A stretch of DNA of 64,000 nucleotides from CBDEGR01 sp965237895 (GTDB taxonomy: Bacteria > Acidobacteriota > Terriglobia > UBA7540 > JAPUME01). The position numbers and the translations under genes were made by a program. Below are positions 9,709 through 18,869 of this stretch, in pieces (within the stretch, counting starts at the first letter, position 1; every line of letters starts with the position of its first letter). The DNA lies in NCBI GenBank assembly GCA_965237895.1, contig CBDEGR010000001.1, positions 558,001 through 622,000 of the forward strand. The letters are read 5' to 3'. The notes beneath the pieces are model-generated. The model saw only the letters and a program-made list of their open reading frames with translations. It did not search any database and was not told the origin of the DNA.

Positions 9709-10589
9709 GCCCGGCGCGTCGCCGGCAGTGGGCGGCGCATATCTGTAAGGCGTTGGGTGTCTCGGAACGCCGGGCTTGTCGAGTGCTCAGCCAACCCCGG
9801 TCCACCCAGCGCCATCGATGCATCGCTGCTCCCGACGAGGATGCCCTGACGAGGGCCATCGTCACCCTGGCCGGTCGGTTTGGTCGCTATGGCTATCGTC
9901 GGGTCACGGCCTTGCTGCGGCGAGCCGGGTGGAGGGTCAACCATAAGAGAGTGGAGCGCATCTGGAGGCGGGAGGGGTTGAGAGTGCCGCAGAAACAGCC
10001 GAAGCGTGGACGCCTTTGGCTCAACGACGGATCGTGCGTTCGTCTGCGCCCCTGCAGTCCGAACCACGTCTGGGCTTACGACTTCGTCCAAGCCCGCACT
10101 CACGACGGGAGGGCTTTCCGGTTGTTGACGGTCATCGATGAGTACACTCGGGAATGTCTGGCTATCCAGGTGGCCCGCCAGATTCGATCCGACGATGTCG
10201 TGCAGCTACTGGCCGATCTGTTCGTTCTCCGAGGTCCGCCCGAGCACCTTCGCTCGGATAATGGCCCGGAGTTCTGCGCCCAAGCTCTACGAGAGTGGCT
10301 GGGGCGAATCGGAGTGAAGACGCTCTACATCCAACCCGGGAGTCCCTGGGAGAACGGCTACAACGAGAGCTTTAATGGGAAGCTCCGAGACGAGTTGCTC
10401 GACCGGGAGATCTTCTACACCTTGCAGGAAGCGAAGGTGTTAATCGAGCAGTGGAGGCGACACTACAACAGGGTTCGACCTCACAGTGCTCTTGGTTATC
10501 GTCCACCGGCACCGGAGGCCATGGAAATCCCGCCGCTGCTCGGGAGGCAGCTGCCTCCCGACCTAGGGACAGAATTACCGCTGAACTAA
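9696..10589 (+). CDS. IS3-family transposase OrfB, DDE catalytic domain (IS_A copy 1)
   Basis: About 297 residues from the slip site. An HTH_21-type region (VSERRACRVLSQPRSTQ) is followed by the retroviral-integrase-like core. The catalytic triad is visible as WAYDFV (D), RSDNGPEF (D) and the SFNGKLRDELL glutamate region. It catalyses strand transfer of IS_A. It has no convincing start of its own in this frame other than an ATG at 9522 inside orfA, which fits expression by frameshifting. Confidence 0.92.
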   Translation, partial: GKRLSPARRRQWAAHICKALGVSERRACRVLSQPRSTQRHRCIAAPDEDALTRAIVTLAGRFGRYGYRRVTALLRRAGWRVNHKRVERIWRREGLRVPQKQPKRGRLWLNDGSCVRLRPCSPNHVWAYDFVQARTHDGRAFRLLTVIDEYTRECLAIQVARQIRSDDVVQLLADLFVLRGPPEHLRSDNGPEFCAQALREWLGRIGVKTLYIQPGSPWENGYNESFNGKLRDELLDREIFYTLQEAKVLIEQWRRHYNRVRPHSALGYRPPAPEAMEIPPLLGRQLPPDLGTELPLN

Positions 10590-10631
10590 CATACGAGTTG
10601 GTACAATCACTGGGGGCAGGTCACATGGAGA

Positions 10632-10669
10632 TGACCTGCCCTCGTTATTTGGTCCAATTATAATGTGAG
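10632..10669 (+). repeat. Degenerate second left end of an IS_A-like element
   Basis: TGACCTGCCCTCGTTATTTG followed by GTCCAATTATAATGT aligns with the IS_A left end (TGACCTGACCCCCTC...GGTCCAGTTCTAATGTTAG). It begins 8 bp after the right end of copy 1 and suggests an older, mostly deleted relative at this place. Confidence 0.55.
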
Positions 10670-10807
10670 TTTCCGGCCAGCCTGAAATCCTTTTTTTCTC
10701 ATCCCTCCTGCGCCGGATGAACTCCCCGGAATGGGCTCTCACGCGACTGTGCCGAAACCTTGTGCTTTTGAAATGCGGCGGGAGCTGGAGGCCGCATGAC
10801 TAGAATC

Positions 10808-11029
10808 CTATTTCTTCTTCTCGGCGGCCCAAAGGCCCAGGGACAGCGCCCGGCCGCAAAAGGGACAGTAATTCACGCCTACGTAGTCATAACCGCGCGA
10901 GGCCGGGGCGCGCAGGAAGTATTCCGTGTCGATGTCGTTCACGATGCGTCCGTCCTCGATTCGGTGTTTCGCCCCGTAGTAAAACCATCCCCGCTCGACG
11001 GCCTCCTTTAAGGTGTCACAGCAAAACAT
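10808..11029 (-). CDS. Small zinc-ribbon-like hypothetical protein
   Basis: 73 residues, starting MFCCDTLKEAVERGWFYYGA and containing one CPFCGR knuckle near residues 56-61, plus an early CC pair. A GGAGGAG Shine-Dalgarno lies directly upstream of the start. I do not recognise the family. The single CxxC knuckle suggests metal binding or dimer-shared zinc. It is a single gene downstream of IS_A copy 1. Confidence 0.65.
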   Translation of the reverse strand: MFCCDTLKEAVERGWFYYGAKHRIEDGRIVNDIDTEYFLRAPASRGYDYVGVNYCPFCGRALSLGLWAAEKKK

Positions 11030-11510
11030 TCCACTCCTCCGGTAGAGCGGATTTTAGCTTACCTCAAGGTTTCGCGAAAGAGGTTTTCGGAACCGAAGTA
11101 CAATAAGTGTGTATTTCCAACCCACTCATGGCCGTTTTCACTGGTTTCCGATTCTAATCGGTAACGACTACCGGTTCATCTGGCGGGGAAGGGAGTACAG
11201 TCTGGAAGGTTCTAGTGGGAATTTCCGTTTTCAACTTTACCTTTGCGCAAAATCATACGCCAGCGCCCCTCCCGCTACAAGCTCAAATCGCCAAACGCGA
11301 GGGGGTGGGGTAGGAACAGGGGGTGCTATTGCTTACCCCCCCCTCCGCGGTGACGAGACCCGCTCAGAACTTGTAAATCCTTGATCGTCCCACTTCAGGA
11401 AACAAACGCCCGCAGCCTCACCGTTCTCTCAATCCTGGCTGCTTTAGCCATTAAGGGATAGACGGGGCTTTCCGGGACCTTCGGACCCGTCCCGGAGCCA
11501 CCCCTCCGCG
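11030..11510. other. Intergenic; short palindromes only
   Basis: The motif GGGGTAGGAACAGG lies at 11307-11320. A GC-rich inverted repeat TCCGGGAC...GTCCCGGA lies at about 11471-11496 without a T run. No gene is supported. Confidence 0.4.
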
Positions 11511-11539
11511 TTGACTTGCCCTCCGGTGTAGCTTAGGAT
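11511..11539 (+). promoter_or_regulatory. Sigma70-like promoter upstream of 11566
   Basis: TTGACT at 11511-11516, a 17-bp spacer, and TAGGAT at 11534-11539. The start codon follows 26 bases later. Confidence 0.5.
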
Positions 11540-11565
11540 AATCCCATCCATTCAGGATACTTCTC

Positions 11566-12878
11566 ATGATCGGCAAAAAGATTTCGCACTATAGCGTGAC
11601 GGAGAAGCTCGGTGCCGGCGGGTTAGCCGGTTTTTTGATCCTGGGACTTGCGATCCTGGGTCAGGCAGAGGGGCCGTGGAAGCAGTGGAGTTGGGGTGCT
11701 GATGCCTCCACACGGGCACTCTACCATCCAGCCTGGAAAATCGAATTTCAGAATGAAGTCCGCTTTCTAGGGCGAAACGCTACGTACGTCTATCAGGAAG
11801 ATCGTAACCAATGGATGGTGACTGTTTCGCTCAATGACCAGAACCCCGTGTCGAGTTGGGGAGTTCCGGATTGGGGCGGCTCCCTCATACGGACTACAAA
11901 AGGACCTTTGAAGGTGGTGGGCAAGAGGCCGGGCCATCTGACGCTAAGTTGGGCGGGTTGTGCTCAGAAAATTTCCCCCATGCAACTGTGGACACGAGAG
12001 CAATTGGGGCGGGTCTGGCTTGAGGACGCCCGTCGGCGATGGAGGCCGAGTCCTTCTTCATCCGAGGAGCTTGCCGAGAAGATCGGTGTTTCCGATCCGG
12101 AGGTGGCAGACTCTTTTGAAGACGAGCAAAACGTCTGGGTGGCAATTCGTTTTTATAACGGAGAAGGTTCGGCGGGGATGAGGGTTTGTGGTTGTCGACA
12201 GCGCAATTCGGGGAAAGCGGCACGGGTCCGGGGATCGGACTCGTAAGATACGATGTTGGCTCCGGTGTGGAGGAGGTCGGAAAGAATGTTCCTCTGGTTG
12301 GTTCCTTCGTTACCTCCTTGGCCAGGAAAGGGCGGGTTCTTTGGGTTGCTACCGCAGCGGGTTTTAACGCCTTTGACCTGAAAAATAAGACCTGGCGCAC
12401 GTGGCGAATTAGCCCGCAAGTCTCGCTGGCCGAGTTCGTTCAAGTGTGGAATGTTCCCGGAGGTGAACCACGTGGAAGAATTCCTCCAGGACGTTACGAA
12501 GTGCATTGGGTGGGAGAGGGGTTCTTGGAAGTTACAACTCCCGACTGTATTGAAGGTTTGATAGTTGATGGCTCTTATGAGACGCTCGAAAGGCGACGCT
12601 TCAACACGAGTCCTCCTATTGCGCTCAGTAGCAAAACGACCAGACCGGGAGGGGCCAGGTTGTTTTCTGCTCCTGTGGAGAGACCATATCAAGAAAGCCC
12701 TTGGGCCTGGTTCCTGAGAGTTCCCGTTGCGCTCCTGGGAAAAAGTCAGGCTGGTTGGTTGCGGGTTCAGGCATGCGCTGGGTGGATCAAGCTTCCGCCC
12801 GAAAGAGTGTACCTCGTCGTGGAAGACAACAGATCACCCAAAGTGAAGAGGGCCACCCGATTTCGGCCCGGTGAGTAA
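11566..12878 (+). pseudogene. Frameshifted exported beta-propeller-like protein with a grafted kinase N-terminus
   Basis: The first 19 residues (MIGKKISHYSVTEKLGAGG) match the start of acidobacterial Ser/Thr kinases, including the beginning of the Gly-rich loop. The frame then passes directly into a hydrophobic segment (LAGFLILGLAILG) and an unrelated soluble protein. Near 12180 the frame is lost. The next frame carries on with a coherent sequence (VRYDVGSG, LWVATAAGFNAFDLKNKTWRTW) that resembles two-component-regulator-type propeller blades, ending at 12878. So the gene looks like a fusion made by deletion plus a later indel, or an assembly indel in a GGGG tract. Function is unknown. Confidence 0.6.
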
Positions 12879-13233
12879 GGATGCCAGGCAGAAATGAGTG
12901 CGCCTCTCCGTTTCGACCCCCGTTTTTAAGACCTCCTGCGGCGGATGAACTTTCCGCCGCAGACGACTCGCATTTGACTTCGACTGGGGTGCGGCCTAAC
13001 ATGGCTTCATCGGCGGCAGGGTAGAAATAGGACAGGAGCGAGGGACCACTCTGACCGGGGACACTTTCTTCCCCGGGCTTTTTCAATAGGTAAGAAAAAG
13101 GGACGAAGCCGAGCGCGAGCCGCCTTGCGAATTCTATTCTCGGGACCCCAACAGCGGGGTAGGGCCATTCCGCCGACTCGCCGCCGCAACAACCATAGGA
13201 GTTTGCTGAGCGTTCATCAGGAGCCGAAACGCC
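12879..13233. other. Intergenic, no gene recognised
   Basis: The motif AGGGTAGAAATAGG at 13018-13031 followed by ACAGGAGCGAG is shared with the intergenic region at 4806. No coding signal is seen. Confidence 0.4.
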
Positions 13234-14673
13234 ATGCTGAATCTTCCGATCTTACGCTGGGGCAAGCCGTATACGAGTCTCGATCAGGACCCCGTAGTTC
13301 ATTTTATTACGGGTGAGACGCTGGCTCAAGTCAGCCAGACCAATGCCGGCTTGGTGGCCCGCGACATGAAGAAGGCGTGGCGCGCCCGAGAAGTCCTCAC
13401 CGAAATCCCGATCCCCGAATTGATCGGCATGATGAAAAAGACGGCGGATCTGTTCCTCAAGGGTGTTCTCCCCATGGGCGAGGGCGAACAGACGCCGGAG
13501 GACTTCGCCCGGCAGCAATCGGCCAGCACCGGTTTGCCCGAGCACATGTGTAAGGCCAACATGGAGAAGAACCACTTCGTGTTGTCGAATATGGAAAAAA
13601 TTCTGGATGCTCTGACGCGGGGGCTGAATTCGAGCATCCTGACCCGGGGGTACGGGACGGAGTCGCGTGGGGTCACCGTCAGTTATCAGGTGCAGGGGCC
13701 GGCCTTAGGGTTGGTGCTGCCGTCCAATTCGCCCGGCGTGCATACGTTGTGGCTGCCCGTGATCCCCATGCAGATCGGACTGGTCTTAAAGCCCGGCCCG
13801 CAAGAGCCTTGGACCCCCTATCGCATGGCCGCGGCCTTCTTCGAGGCGGGCGTGCCCAAAGAGGCGATTTCAATTTATCCCGGAGGCGGGGAAGTCGGCG
13901 CCAAAGTGGTCCAACTGACGAGGCGATGCCTGATTTTCGGAGGAACCGCTACCGTGGAGCAGTACAAAGGCGACACAAGTATCCAGGTCCATGGTCCCGG
14001 GTTCAGCAAGGTCTTGCTCGGGGACGACGTGGTGGACCACTGGGAAGACTACCTTGATCTCATAGCGGACAGTGTATTTCTCAACAGCGGGCGCGGCTGC
14101 ATCAACTGCTCCGGTATTTGGGCTTCCCGCCACACCCGCGAAATCGCCGCAGCGTTGGCCGAGCGGCTGGGTCCCGTGGAGCCGAAGCCGCCCGAGGACC
14201 CGGAGTCCCGCATCGCTGCCTTTACCGTGCCCGGCGCGGCCCAGGCCATTTGGGGCAACATCAGCGCGCAGCTCCGGGAACCGGGCGTCGAAGACATGAC
14301 CGCCCCCTTCGGTCCGCGGCTGGTGGAACAAGAGCGTTGTAGTTATCTGCGGCCCATGATCGTTCATGCCGATTCCCCCGATCGGAAACTTGCGAACACC
14401 GAGTTCATGTTTCCCTTCGCCAGCGTCGTCTGTTGCCCGCAGGAGGAGATGCTCGGCCGGATCGGCTCCACATTGGTCTGCAGTGCCGTCACTCAGGAAA
14501 AGGACTGGCAACGCGAATTGATCGATGCGCCCCAGATTGACCGGCTGAATCTCGGCCCCATCCCCACCATCAAGCTCGACTGGTACCAGCCTCACGAGGG
14601 CAACATTGTCCAGTTTCTCTTCCATCCTCGGTCGTTTCAGATCCATGAGGCGGCGACACCGCAGCGCGATTAA
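13234..14673 (+). CDS. Aldehyde dehydrogenase family protein
   Basis: 479 residues. The Rossmann portion contains GLVLPSNSPGVHTLWLP and the cofactor-binding LIFGGTATVEQY. The catalytic cysteine is expected in NSGRGCINCSG, where C289 and C292 are the candidates. The family oxidises or reduces aldehydes with NAD(P). The N-terminal part is unusual for classical ALDHs and resembles acylating or LuxC-like members, so an acyl-CoA reductase role is possible. No Shine-Dalgarno better than a weak AGGAG is seen near 13220. It stands alone, with a damaged tRNA gene downstream. Confidence 0.82.
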   Translation: MLNLPILRWGKPYTSLDQDPVVHFITGETLAQVSQTNAGLVARDMKKAWRAREVLTEIPIPELIGMMKKTADLFLKGVLPMGEGEQTPEDFARQQSASTGLPEHMCKANMEKNHFVLSNMEKILDALTRGLNSSILTRGYGTESRGVTVSYQVQGPALGLVLPSNSPGVHTLWLPVIPMQIGLVLKPGPQEPWTPYRMAAAFFEAGVPKEAISIYPGGGEVGAKVVQLTRRCLIFGGTATVEQYKGDTSIQVHGPGFSKVLLGDDVVDHWEDYLDLIADSVFLNSGRGCINCSGIWASRHTREIAAALAERLGPVEPKPPEDPESRIAAFTVPGAAQAIWGNISAQLREPGVEDMTAPFGPRLVEQERCSYLRPMIVHADSPDRKLANTEFMFPFASVVCCPQEEMLGRIGSTLVCSAVTQEKDWQRELIDAPQIDRLNLGPIPTIKLDWYQPHEGNIVQFLFHPRSFQIHEAATPQRD

Positions 14674-15064
14674 GGATTGAGGATTGAACCCTTCGGACCA
14701 AAAACAAATCTTACTGCTGTCCTCATAAGTGGAAAACTGCGCGGCAAAGCTGCGTGCGGTATTACCGTACCTCAAGTCCCTCCGTTCCGACTCGCACATC
14801 CGAGACTTCCGCCGTTCCCACTCCGCGCGCCGAAGCCTCCACCCTATGAACCAGCAGTCGACACAGGCGTCGTTCTTGCCGAACAGCTTTTCGAAGTCTC
14901 CCCAGCGGTCGGTCGCGAGGGGGGTGGAATTCTACAGCTTGCATCGGCTGGAATGATGATACAGAAAATATAGCGGGAGGCGAAAATCTGTGCCCGACGG
15001 GGGTGTGCTTTACTGAACCTCCGTCTGGTGCTACATTTTGAGTGAAGAACAGGTTTATTGAGCA
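14674..15064. other. Intergenic, no gene recognised
   Basis: Nothing supports a gene. The stretch ends at the truncated tRNA-Arg. Confidence 0.45.
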
Positions 15065-15102
15065 GCGCCCGTAGCTCAGTGGATAGAGCATCTGCCTTCT
15101 AA
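15065..15102 (+). pseudogene. 5' half of tRNA-Arg(UCU), left copy
   Basis: GCGCCCGTAGCTCAGTGGAT is a normal acceptor and D arm; the anticodon stem strand TCTGC and loop CTTCTAA (anticodon TCT) follow. The sequence then switches at 15103 to unrelated DNA, so the 3' half is absent. The same cut occurs at 22953. Breakage at the anticodon loop is typical of tyrosine-integrase attachment sites. Confidence 0.8.
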
Positions 15103-15322
15103 ATGGCTACCTCTCCTTTTCTCCTTTCACTCTCTCCCTTATTTTCCATAGCTTTACACTCATTCAGGGATTCTGTTTTCGCTCAGCACAGAACCCTTTT
15201 GGGCTGCTTGACCTGCATTTCTGACACATTTTTGGCACAGCAGGAGGTTCATGGGAGCGACTGCCGTGGGCAGATGCTCTGTTTGAAGATCGCGTCCGCG
15301 GGAGATTGCTATTCCCACTCAA
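15065..15322 (+). repeat. 258-bp direct repeat, left copy (half tRNA plus about 220 bp)
   Basis: Nearly identical to 22916-23173. After the tRNA half, the shared part runs from TGGCTACCTCTCC through GCTATTCCCACTCAA. The two copies bound a 7.85-kb segment containing a relic integrase. Confidence 0.85.
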
Positions 15323-15407
15323 GGGCCGAGGCGCTCGTCTGCGATTACCAGTTTGTGCGTACCTCAAGGATACGGTTGGGAGTGAAAGAGCCATCCGAGC
15401 AAAACAT

Positions 15408-16014
15408 CTACGGAGCTTTCTCCGGAAATAACCCGGGCATCCACCGCGAGGCTAGCGCTGCGGGGAACGTGAGGCGTAGGGGCGCGCGAGGGCTTTCGGA
15501 AACCAGCACTCCTTTATCCACCAGAGCCGAGACGATGCGGCGGGCTTGCCGCTTACCGGTGCCGACAACGGTGGCGGCGTCTCCGCGGGGCAGTTCCCCA
15601 CGGTAGAGGACTGCTTCGAGAATACTGCCAGATTTTCGATGTAGGCTTCCCAGCCTGATTTCCTCTTCCGCCCACAACAGAATTCGGGTGCGGAGGCGGT
15701 CTGGCTAAACCAGGTTCTCCATGAAGGTTACTTGGTTAATGCAGACGCTTAGAAAGAACCGAGTAAACTCAGCAAGGGCCTCTTCACTTAAAGTGCCGCG
15801 CCCGTCCAGATCGTTGCGGCGTGTCAGATCGCAGTTGGCCAGATGAGTCTTGTACTCCTCGACGTTGCAGGCAAGACCCCGTGCGACGGACCAGACCGCA
15901 CCGGTATCCAGCAGCTCCAGCAACAGACTATGCGACATCAGCCGCGCCACTCGGCCATTGCCATCTGCTGAAAACGTGTGTGAAAATCGCATCCGATTAG
16001 GTGCATCGTTCAGC
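15408..16014 (-). pseudogene. Fic-family protein remnant (nonsense codon and IS truncation)
   Basis: On the minus strand the frame begins at the IS_A copy 2 junction (16014) and contains FSADGNGRVARLMSH, a Fic active-site motif, then the C-terminal part SVARGLACNVEEYK and a winged-helix-like tail ending SRWMPGLFPEKAP. An in-frame TAG at 15705-15707 sits between ENLV and PDRLRTRI, where related proteins as I recall them have Gln, so a single CAG-to-TAG change is likely. The N-terminus is missing and is not found on the far side of the IS. The motif reads HTFSADGNGR, with one residue more than the usual HxFxDGNGR. Fic enzymes AMPylate or otherwise modify proteins; this one should be inactive. 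Confidence 0.8.
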
Positions 16015-16048
16015 TGACCTGCCCCCAGTGATTGTACCAACTCGTATG

Positions 16049-16942
16049 TTAGTTCAGCGGTAATTCTGTCCCTAGGTCGGGAGGCAGCTGCCTCCCGAGC
16101 AGCGGCGGGATTTCCATGGCCTCCGGTGCCGGTGGACGATAACCAAGAGCACTGTGAGGTCGAACCCTGTTGTAGTGTCGCCTCCACTGCTCGATTAACA
16201 CCTTCGCTTCCTGCAAGGTGTAGAAGATCTCCCGGTCGAGCAACTCGTCTCGGAGCTTCCCATTAAAGCTCTCGTTGTAGCCGTTCTCCCAGGGACTCCC
16301 GGGTTGGATGTAGAGCGTCTTCACTCCGATTCGCCCCAGCCACTCTCGTAGAGCTTGGGCGCAGAACTCCGGGCCATTATCCGAGCGAAGGTGCTCGGGC
16401 GGACCTCGGAGAACGAACAGATCGGCCAGTAGCTGCACGACATCGTCGGATCGAATCTGGCGGGCCACCTGGATAGCCAGACATTCCCGAGTGTACTCAT
16501 CGATGACCGTCAACAACCGGAAAGCCCTCCCGTCGTGAGTGCGGGCTTGGACGAAGTCGTAAGCCCAGACGTGGTTCGGACTGCAGGGGCGCAGACGAAC
16601 GCACGATCCGTCGTTGAGCCAAAGGCGTCCACGCTTCGGCTGTTTCTGCGGCACTCTCAACCCCTCCCGCCTCCAGATGCGCTCCACTCTCTTATGGTTG
16701 ACCCTCCAGCCGGCTCGCCGCAGCAAGGCCGTGACCCGACGATAGCCATAGCGACCAAACCGACCGGCCAGGGTGACGATGGCCCTCGTCAGGGCATCCT
16801 CGTCGGGAGCAGCGATGCATCGATGGCGCTGGGTGGACCGGGGTTGGCTGAGCACTCGACAAGCCCGGCGTTCCGAGACACCCAACGCCTTACAGACATG
16901 CGCCGCCCACTGCCGGCGACGCGCCGGGCTTAGCCGTTTCCC
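16049..16942 (-). CDS. IS3-family transposase OrfB (IS_A copy 2)
   Basis: Same length and catalytic motifs (WAYDFV, RSDNGPEF, SFNGKLRDE) as copy 1, with an intact frame. Expressed through the GGGAAAC slip site at 16936-16942. Confidence 0.92.
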   Translation of the reverse strand, partial: GKRLSPARRRQWAAHVCKALGVSERRACRVLSQPRSTQRHRCIAAPDEDALTRAIVTLAGRFGRYGYRRVTALLRRAGWRVNHKRVERIWRREGLRVPQKQPKRGRLWLNDGSCVRLRPCSPNHVWAYDFVQARTHDGRAFRLLTVIDEYTRECLAIQVARQIRSDDVVQLLADLFVLRGPPEHLRSDNGPEFCAQALREWLGRIGVKTLYIQPGSPWENGYNESFNGKLRDELLDREIFYTLQEAKVLIEQWRRHYNRVRPHSALGYRPPAPEAMEIPPLLGRQLPPDLGTELPLN

Positions 16943-17208
16943 CTTGTGACCTCCTGCAGAATCTGCTTGTCCAAGGTCAGGTCTGCAACCGCCCTCCTCA
17001 AGCGAGTGTTCTCCTGCTCGAGGACCTTCAACCGCTTGGCCTGATCCATCTTTAGACCGCCGTACTCCTTTCGCCAGCGGTAATAGGTCTGCTCGGTCAC
17101 CCCCAACGACCGGCACACCTCGGCTACGCTGCGACCCTGGGCAAGTTCCACTTCGGTCTCTCGAAGTTTACCGATAATCTGTTCGATCGAATGCTTCCTC
17201 TTGACCAT
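16930..17208 (-). CDS. IS3-family transposase OrfA (IS_A copy 2)
   Basis: 92 residues, identical in sequence to copy 1 OrfA, with a helix-turn-helix and a coiled coil. It ends in EVTRGNG just before the stop, so the slippery heptamer is intact. Confidence 0.93.
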   Translation of the reverse strand: MVKRKHSIEQIIGKLRETEVELAQGRSVAEVCRSLGVTEQTYYRWRKEYGGLKMDQAKRLKVLEQENTRLRRAVADLTLDKQILQEVTRGNG

Positions 17209-17383
17209 CCTGACCTCCCTATTCCAGGTCCAACTCTAACATTAGAACTGGACCGGTTTGAGGGGGTCAGGTCAACCTGGCGTCATGTCATGGCAGCATA
17301 GTCCGCATCGCCGCGGCGCACTCCTGAATCTTATCGCTCCGACAATCCTGTCTGCACCAGAACCTTCAGGGGGTATTCCCCTC

Positions 17384-18652
17384 CTACCGATCGCCCAAGG
17401 CCTCCGCCTGCCGCTTGAAGCTCTTCTCGACCACTGCGGAACCAAGCGAATCACCGAAGACGTTCACCGCCGTCCTGAAACGGTCCAGTAGCCAGTCGAC
17501 CGACAGGATCAGCCCGATATATTCGACAGGTAATCCGACCGCGTTCAACACGATCACCATCGTGACCAGTCCGGCTTCGGGAATGCCCGCGGCTCCGATG
17601 GCCGCCATGGTAGCGGTGACGGCAATCACAAGCTGCGAGGTGATCGTGAGCTCAAACCCAATCGCCTGTGCGATGAATATGGCGGCTGTGGCCTCATAGA
17701 GGGCGGTGCCATCCATGTTGATCGTGGCGCCCAAGGGAAGAACGAAATCGGAGGACTGTTTCGATACCTTGGCCTTTTCGACAGCACAATTCATCGTGAT
17801 CGGCAGCGTTGCTGTTGAACTCGCAGTTGAAAAGGCCGTCAGGAGAGCCTGGGACATCTGGTACATGAAACGGAACGGGTTCCTTCGGGTGAAGATCCAC
17901 AGGATCAAGGGAAGCGTTAAAAATGCATGGACCCCCAGCCCGGCGAGGACCGTTCCAAAGTACGCTCCGGTCTGTTGAAGAACCGCTCCCAGGTTTCCCC
18001 CAGCCTGGGCTTCACCAAAGCGGGCAGTCACCAGGCAGAAGATCCCAAACGGAGCCAGTTTCATCAGCAACAGGATGAACGACAAGAGCGCTTCGTTGAC
18101 CTGGGTGATCATCTCGGCAAGCGCCCGGACTCGGGGGCCCATCGTCGTGAGCATTCCGGCAAAGATGATCGAGAAGACAATCAGCGGCAGCAGGCTGGTC
18201 TTGGCTGCCGACTCGATCAGGTTGTCGGTAAAGAGCATCAGGACCAGGCCCCGGAGGATCGTTCCCAGGCCCGCGTCTTCCCGGCCAGCAGTGTTCACCT
18301 GGCCCTCCGCGAGGCTCGCGTCCAGGACCGCCTGGTCGACACCGACACCGGGCTGAATGAGATTCACCATGAGCAGACCCACGATCACAGCCAGGACGGT
18401 TGTCATCAGGTAGTAGGTCACCGCCAGACCGCCGGGGCGGCCCAGTTTTCGAATGTCGCCGAGTCCAAGGATGCCGCTCATCACGCTGGCCATCACCAGC
18501 GGAACCACCATCATCGTGAGCAGGTTGAGGAATATCTTACCCCCAAGCTCGAACTGCATCGCAAATTCCGGAGCAAAAACAGCCAGGAGGACGGCCAAAA
18601 TAATCGCAACGGCGATGTACAAGGTCAGGTGGCTCTTCGGTTTATCGGGCAT
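17384..18652 (-). CDS. Dicarboxylate/amino acid:cation symporter (DAACS family)
   Basis: 422 residues from ATG 18650-18652, chosen because the family N-terminus (MPDKPKSHLTLYIAVAIILA) starts here; an upstream in-frame extension to 18892 has no family character. About eight hydrophobic segments are visible. The signature GATINMDGTALYE (family motif for substrate and Na+ binding), the preceding Ser-rich STASSTATLP hairpin and LSVDWLLDRFRTAVNVFGD near the C-terminus place it in the DctA/GltP group. It should import C4-dicarboxylates or glutamate/aspartate across the inner membrane with Na+ or H+. It lies between two IS_A copies and may be original chromosome or cargo. Confidence 0.93.
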   Translation of the reverse strand: MPDKPKSHLTLYIAVAIILAVLLAVFAPEFAMQFELGGKIFLNLLTMMVVPLVMASVMSGILGLGDIRKLGRPGGLAVTYYLMTTVLAVIVGLLMVNLIQPGVGVDQAVLDASLAEGQVNTAGREDAGLGTILRGLVLMLFTDNLIESAAKTSLLPLIVFSIIFAGMLTTMGPRVRALAEMITQVNEALLSFILLLMKLAPFGIFCLVTARFGEAQAGGNLGAVLQQTGAYFGTVLAGLGVHAFLTLPLILWIFTRRNPFRFMYQMSQALLTAFSTASSTATLPITMNCAVEKAKVSKQSSDFVLPLGATINMDGTALYEATAAIFIAQAIGFELTITSQLVIAVTATMAAIGAAGIPEAGLVTMVIVLNAVGLPVEYIGLILSVDWLLDRFRTAVNVFGDSLGSAVVEKSFKRQAEALGDR

Positions 18653-18869
18653 TGTGCAGCCTCTCCGAGTTGATGCGCCGATTCTGCTTCCGCTTGGCGG
18701 CGATAAACCATCAGTATGCCCTCGCCAAGCCTGAAAAGCTAGCGAACGAGCATCGCCACGTTCCGAGGACAAGAACTGGCCAAAAACCCCCAAAAGGCAA
18801 CAAATCTCCTTAGCGTCCGATTCTTTCCGCTTCGTGAGGTGACCACAACACCCGTTCCGTAGTACTGAC

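Larger units (their letters stand above)
9364..10623 (+). mobile_element. IS3-family (IS407-like) insertion sequence, copy 1 of IS_A
   Basis: 1260 bp with imperfect terminal repeats: left TGACCTGACCCCCT, right (reverse complement) TGACCTGCCCCCAG. The same 1260 bp recurs at 16015-17274 and 19336-20595 with only a few base changes. It contains orfA and orfB with a ribosomal frameshift signal. No target duplication is visible (flanks ATCC and CATG), and the right end is followed after 8 bp by another degenerate left end, so the insertion site has been rearranged. Confidence 0.93.
16015..17274 (-). mobile_element. IS3-family insertion sequence, copy 2 of IS_A
   Basis: 1260 bp, inverted relative to copy 1 and almost identical to it. 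The left flank is the broken fic gene, and the right flank is unrelated to fic. No target duplication is seen (AGC versus ACC), so an adjacent deletion probably removed the fic 5' end. Confidence 0.93.

Noticed and set aside
15065..15102. Functional tRNA-Arg
   Set aside because: The 3' half of the anticodon stem, the T arm and the acceptor strand are missing.
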